From the NCBI GenBank assembly GCA_038255145.1, contig JBBSLP010000010.1, positions 41,051 through 105,050 on the forward strand: 64,000 bases of DNA, written 5' to 3'. Made by a program: the position numbers and the translations under genes. Position 1 is the first letter of the stretch. The number at the start of each line of letters is the position of its first letter. The notes below the pieces were generated by a model that was not told where the DNA came from, ran no database searches, and saw only the letters and a program-made list of their open reading frames with translations. Shown one piece after another: positions 61,612-64,000 of the stretch. Origin of the DNA: WHTX01 sp038255145. GTDB lineage: Bacteria > Actinomycetota > Acidimicrobiia > Acidimicrobiales > CAIXPF01.

Positions 61612-62388
61612 TCAGAGACCGGCGATGGCGGTGAAGTCGGGCTCGCGCTTGTCCTTGAAGGCGGCCACCGCCTCCCGGTTGGCCGGCGCCCCGATGAGCG
61701 TGGTGTAGGCGGCCACCTCCCGGCGGTGGGCAGCGAGCGCCTGCTCCTGGTGGCCGGCCGCCAGCATGAGCTCCTTGGTGGCCACCAACGATGGGATCGG
61801 GTTTGCCGCCAACTCCCGGGCCACCGCCATGGTCTCCGCCTCGAGCCGGTCGGGTTCGCACACCCGCCAGACGAAGCCCATGTCCAGGCACTCCTGGGCG
61901 GTGAACCAACGGCCGGAGAGCAGGATCCACGCCGCGTGCTGCCAGCCGACCCGGCGGGCGAAGGTGGAGCTCGAGCCGGCCTCCGGAGCCAGGCCCAACT
62001 GGGGGAACGGCGTGCGCAGCCGGGCCGTGGTCGCCATCAGCACCAGGTCGCAGTGGGCCAGGATGGTCATGCCGATGCCGACCCCGAGGCCGTTCACCGA
62101 GCCGATCAGCGGCTTGCGGAAGCTGGCCACCCGCTCGAGCATGGACGGGAAGCGGTGGGGTTCGGCGTTGGGGTCGCGGCTGGCCAGCATCTCGTTGAGG
62201 TCTTGGCCGGCAGAGAAGGCCCGCCCTTCGCCGGTGAGCACGACCACGGCGACCCCGTCGTCATCCTCGGCGGCGGCGAGGGCGTCGCGGATCGCGCCGA
62301 AGAGCTGGTTGTCCATGGCGTTCAGGGCATCGGGCCGAGCCATCCGCAGCGTGCGCACCCGACCGTCGTCGTCGATCTGCAGGACCAT
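61612..62388 (-). CDS. Enoyl-CoA hydratase/isomerase family protein
   Basis: The 258-residue protein has the crotonase fold. The oxyanion-hole segments GRAFSAGQDLNEML (near residue 58) and GLGVGIGMTILAHCDL (near residue 98) are present, and the first acidic position is in PQLGLAPEAGSS. Members hydrate or isomerise acyl-CoA intermediates. The ATG at 62388 starts a typical N-terminus. It is 13 bp downstream of the oxidoreductase gene and probably co-transcribed with it. Confidence 0.88.
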   Translation of the reverse strand: MVLQIDDDGRVRTLRMARPDALNAMDNQLFGAIRDALAAAEDDDGVAVVVLTGEGRAFSAGQDLNEMLASRDPNAEPHRFPSMLERVASFRKPLIGSVNGLGVGIGMTILAHCDLVLMATTARLRTPFPQLGLAPEAGSSSTFARRVGWQHAAWILLSGRWFTAQECLDMGFVWRVCEPDRLEAETMAVARELAANPIPSLVATKELMLAAGHQEQALAAHRREVAAYTTLIGAPANREAVAAFKDKREPDFTAIAGL

Positions 62389-62401
62389 GTCGCAGTCTGC
62401 C

Positions 62402-63544
62402 TCAGCCTCGGGACGGGTCGACGAGGTACTTCTGTCCGGTGGCGATCTTGGCGTAGACGGCGATCTCGTCGATCGAGAGCACGTCGGACAGCGAGACCTC
62501 CTTCGTGTAGCTGCTGGCGAAGGTGGTGGTGATCTCGGCCGCCACCCGGTCGCGCAGGGCCTGGGTGCGCTCGGGCCCGATCTTGGCCAGGAAGGGAGGC
62601 AGCAGCCAGCCGCCCACGGCCCAGGCCATGCCGAAGTTGCGCCGCAGGGTGGTGGGGCCCCGGTCGAGCCCGCCGTAGATGTAGACCTGCTTGAAGGTGG
62701 TCGAGCCGTAGCGGCTGAACTCCGTGGCGTTGGCCAGCGCCGCGGCCTCCATGGCCGTGAGGATCTGGCCGGCCAGCTCACCGCCACCGGTGGCGTCGAA
62801 GGCGATGGTGGCCGAGGTCTCGGTGAGCGCAGCGATGAGGTCGGCCATGAACGTGGGCGAACTGGTGTCGCACACGTGGGTGGCGCCGATGGAGCGCAAC
62901 AGGTCGGCCTGCTCGGCCCGGCGCACGATGTTGACGAGGGCGATGCCGTCGGCCAGGCAGATCTTGACCAGCATCTGGCCCAGGTTGGAGGCCGCCGCCG
63001 TGTGCACCAGGGCCTGGTGGCCCTCGAGGCGCATGGTCTCGACCATGCCCAGCGCGGTCATGGGGTTGACGTAGACCGAAGCCCCCTGGGCTGCGGTCAC
63101 GCCGTCGGGCAGCACGAGCAGCTGGGAGGTGTCCGTCGCCCGGTACTGGGCGTAGGTGCCGCCACCCCACACGGCCACCGTCTTGCCCAGGAGTGCTTGC
63201 GCCGCATCCGACGTGCCCGCGGCGACCACGGTGCCGGCGCCTTCGTTGCCCGCGGCCAGGGCCTGGCCCATGCGGCCGGACATGGAGCGCAGCAGGCCGG
63301 GGGGCACGGTGGCGGTGACCCGGGGGCTGTCGGGGGTGCCTGCGGTCGCGACCGTGGACAGGTCGGCCGCGCCGAAGAGCAGGCCCAGGTCGGACGGGTT
63401 GATGGGGGCGGCCTCCATGCGCACCACCACCTGGTCGGGGCCGGGCTGGGGTACGGGCACCGGGGCCAGGGACAGCTCCAGGGTGCCGTCCTCGGGCACG
63501 AGCGATCGCAGCTGCAGGGCGGTGGTGGGCAGGTCGTTCGACAC
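62402..63544 (-). CDS. Zinc-binding-dehydrogenase-like oxidoreductase (MDR family)
   Basis: The 380-residue medium-chain dehydrogenase has an N-terminal GroES-like domain (VVVRMEAAPINPSDLGLLFG) and a Rossmann half (LVHTAAASNLGQMLVKICLADG). The usual zinc-ligand cysteines of alcohol dehydrogenases are absent, so it is more like a quinone oxidoreductase. A GAGG sequence 6 nt upstream supports the GTG at 63544. The substrate is unknown. It precedes the enoyl-CoA hydratase gene, which suggests a role in acyl-CoA or lipid catabolism. Confidence 0.85.
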   Translation of the reverse strand: MSNDLPTTALQLRSLVPEDGTLELSLAPVPVPQPGPDQVVVRMEAAPINPSDLGLLFGAADLSTVATAGTPDSPRVTATVPPGLLRSMSGRMGQALAAGNEGAGTVVAAGTSDAAQALLGKTVAVWGGGTYAQYRATDTSQLLVLPDGVTAAQGASVYVNPMTALGMVETMRLEGHQALVHTAAASNLGQMLVKICLADGIALVNIVRRAEQADLLRSIGATHVCDTSSPTFMADLIAALTETSATIAFDATGGGELAGQILTAMEAAALANATEFSRYGSTTFKQVYIYGGLDRGPTTLRRNFGMAWAVGGWLLPPFLAKIGPERTQALRDRVAAEITTTFASSYTKEVSLSDVLSIDEIAVYAKIATGQKYLVDPSRG

Positions 63545-63651
63545 GTCGGTCCTCGATCGGTCAGCGTCAGCCGTCCCCTGGCGACGGCCGCCGCCCCGGG
63601 TGGAGGCACCGTAGCGCCCGGGTCGCCCGCGGGGTGGGGGTGCGGTGGGGG

Positions 63652-63657
63652 TAGGAT
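63652..63657 (+). promoter_or_regulatory. Predicted -10 hexamer, secG
   Basis: TAGGAT ends 7 nt before the secG GTG. Confidence 0.45.
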
Positions 63658-63664
63658 CTGCGCC

Positions 63665-63898
63665 GTGATCTGGCTGCTGTTGCCGTTCTGGCTGGTGTCG
63701 ACCCTCGGGCTGATCTTCCTCGTGCTCCTGCACTCGGGAAAGGGTGGCGGGCTGTCCGACCTCATGGGCGGCACGTCGGCGGCGTCCTCGGCCGCGGGGT
63801 CCACGGTCATGGAGAAGAACCTCGACCGGCTGACCGTTATCACCGCCCTGCTGTTCGCCTTCAGCACCGTCGGCATGAGCCTCTACCTGGACGTCTAG
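63665..63898 (+). CDS. secG: Preprotein translocase subunit SecG
   Basis: SecG is a small part of the SecYEG channel. The 77-residue protein has two hydrophobic helices (LLPFWLVSTLGLIFLVLLHS and VITALLFAFSTVGMSLYL) joined by the glycine-rich loop GKGGGLSDLMGGTSAASS, typical of SecG. The GTG start follows a TAGGAT hexamer by 7 nt. It is near tpiA, as in other actinobacteria, but three genes separate the two here. Confidence 0.93.
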   Translation: MIWLLLPFWLVSTLGLIFLVLLHSGKGGGLSDLMGGTSAASSAAGSTVMEKNLDRLTVITALLFAFSTVGMSLYLDV

Positions 63899-63962
63899 CC
63901 CGTCGGCCCCCGGGCCCGGTCTGGAAGCTGGCACCGCCACCGCGCTACAGTGGTGGCCCCAC

Positions 63963-64000
63963 GTCGGAGTGGCGGAATAGGCATACGCGCTAGCTTGAGG
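63963..64000 (+). tRNA. tRNA-Leu(GAG), cut by window edge
   Basis: The first 38 nt are present: acceptor GTCGGAG, D-arm start TGGCGGAATAGG and the anticodon loop start with TTGAGG (anticodon GAG). The rest, with the variable and T arms, lies beyond the window. Confidence 0.85.

Overview
This 64 kb window is chromosomal DNA of very high GC content with dense genes, many GTG starts and 4-nt start/stop overlaps. It looks like an actinobacterium. A mycothiol synthase gene (mshD), a GlbO-type truncated haemoglobin, an ANTAR regulator of the PdtaR type and the order his - trp - pdtaR - polA - rpsA - coaE - uvrB - uvrA all fit that phylum; the same genes cluster in mycobacteria. A separate trpF beside hisA (most mycobacteria and streptomycetes use one dual-substrate PriA) and a trpE-trpG fusion suggest a deep-branching lineage. 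Class Acidimicrobiia is my guess, not something the sequence proves. No phage, insertion sequence, CRISPR array or rRNA gene was seen.

Layout. 1-6.4 kb: the start of an acyl-CoA synthetase gene, a fasciclin lipoprotein, a sugar nucleotidyltransferase, rlmN, mshD and nth. 6.5-13.3 kb: hisD-C-B-H-A overlap in one operon; a predicted ATPase-like membrane protein on the other strand separates them from hisF. 13.3-13.9 kb: a non-coding stretch with dyads. 13.9-29.4 kb: a hydrolase, a lone GroES, trpE(G) behind a tryptophan-rich leader peptide, ygfZ, a J-domain protein, trpC, trpB2, a TetR regulator, trpF, trpB, a CoxL-like molybdenum hydroxylase subunit, trpA, then a HIT-like protein, haemoglobin, peroxiredoxin and a FabZ-like dehydratase. 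29.4-29.9 kb: non-coding with tandem palindromes. 29.9-34.4 kb: fatty acid cluster fabD-fabH-fabG-acpP-fabF on the minus strand. 34.6-39 kb: a degenerate GGDEF protein, tRNA-Leu(CAA), bacterioferritin with its ferredoxin, an FkbM methyltransferase, a DUF3105-like lipoprotein and pdtaR. 39-54 kb: polA, rpsA, a LuxR-type regulator, coaE, uvrB, uvrA, an L,D-transpeptidase and uvrC. 54-64 kb: rapZ, gap, pgk, tpiA, an MFS transporter, an enoyl-CoA hydratase, an oxidoreductase, secG and the start of tRNA-Leu(GAG).

How the genes work together. Five his enzymes plus HisF cover the middle and end of histidine synthesis; hisG, hisI and hisE are not here. TrpEG, TrpC, TrpF, TrpB and TrpA cover tryptophan synthesis except TrpD. 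UvrA, UvrB, UvrC, Nth and PolA are a nucleotide and base excision repair set. FabD, FabH, FabG, AcpP and FabF start and extend acyl chains. Gap, Pgk and TpiA form a glycolytic operon.

Three patterns cut across the window. First, about 20 genes carry a TANNNT-like hexamer ending 6-8 nt (in a few cases 10-11 nt) before the start codon, as expected for leaderless transcripts, and I used this to choose starts. Second, a motif of the form GTCGATTCGAC-NN-CGATTCG recurs only in non-coding gaps. Third, several genes (acpP, pdtaR, polA, tpiA) have short tandem duplications beginning at or containing their stop codon. The most unusual single features are a lysine-less biotinyl-like domain fused to FabD, the WWW leader peptide of trpE(G), and the Walker-A-less ATPase-like protein inside the his locus.
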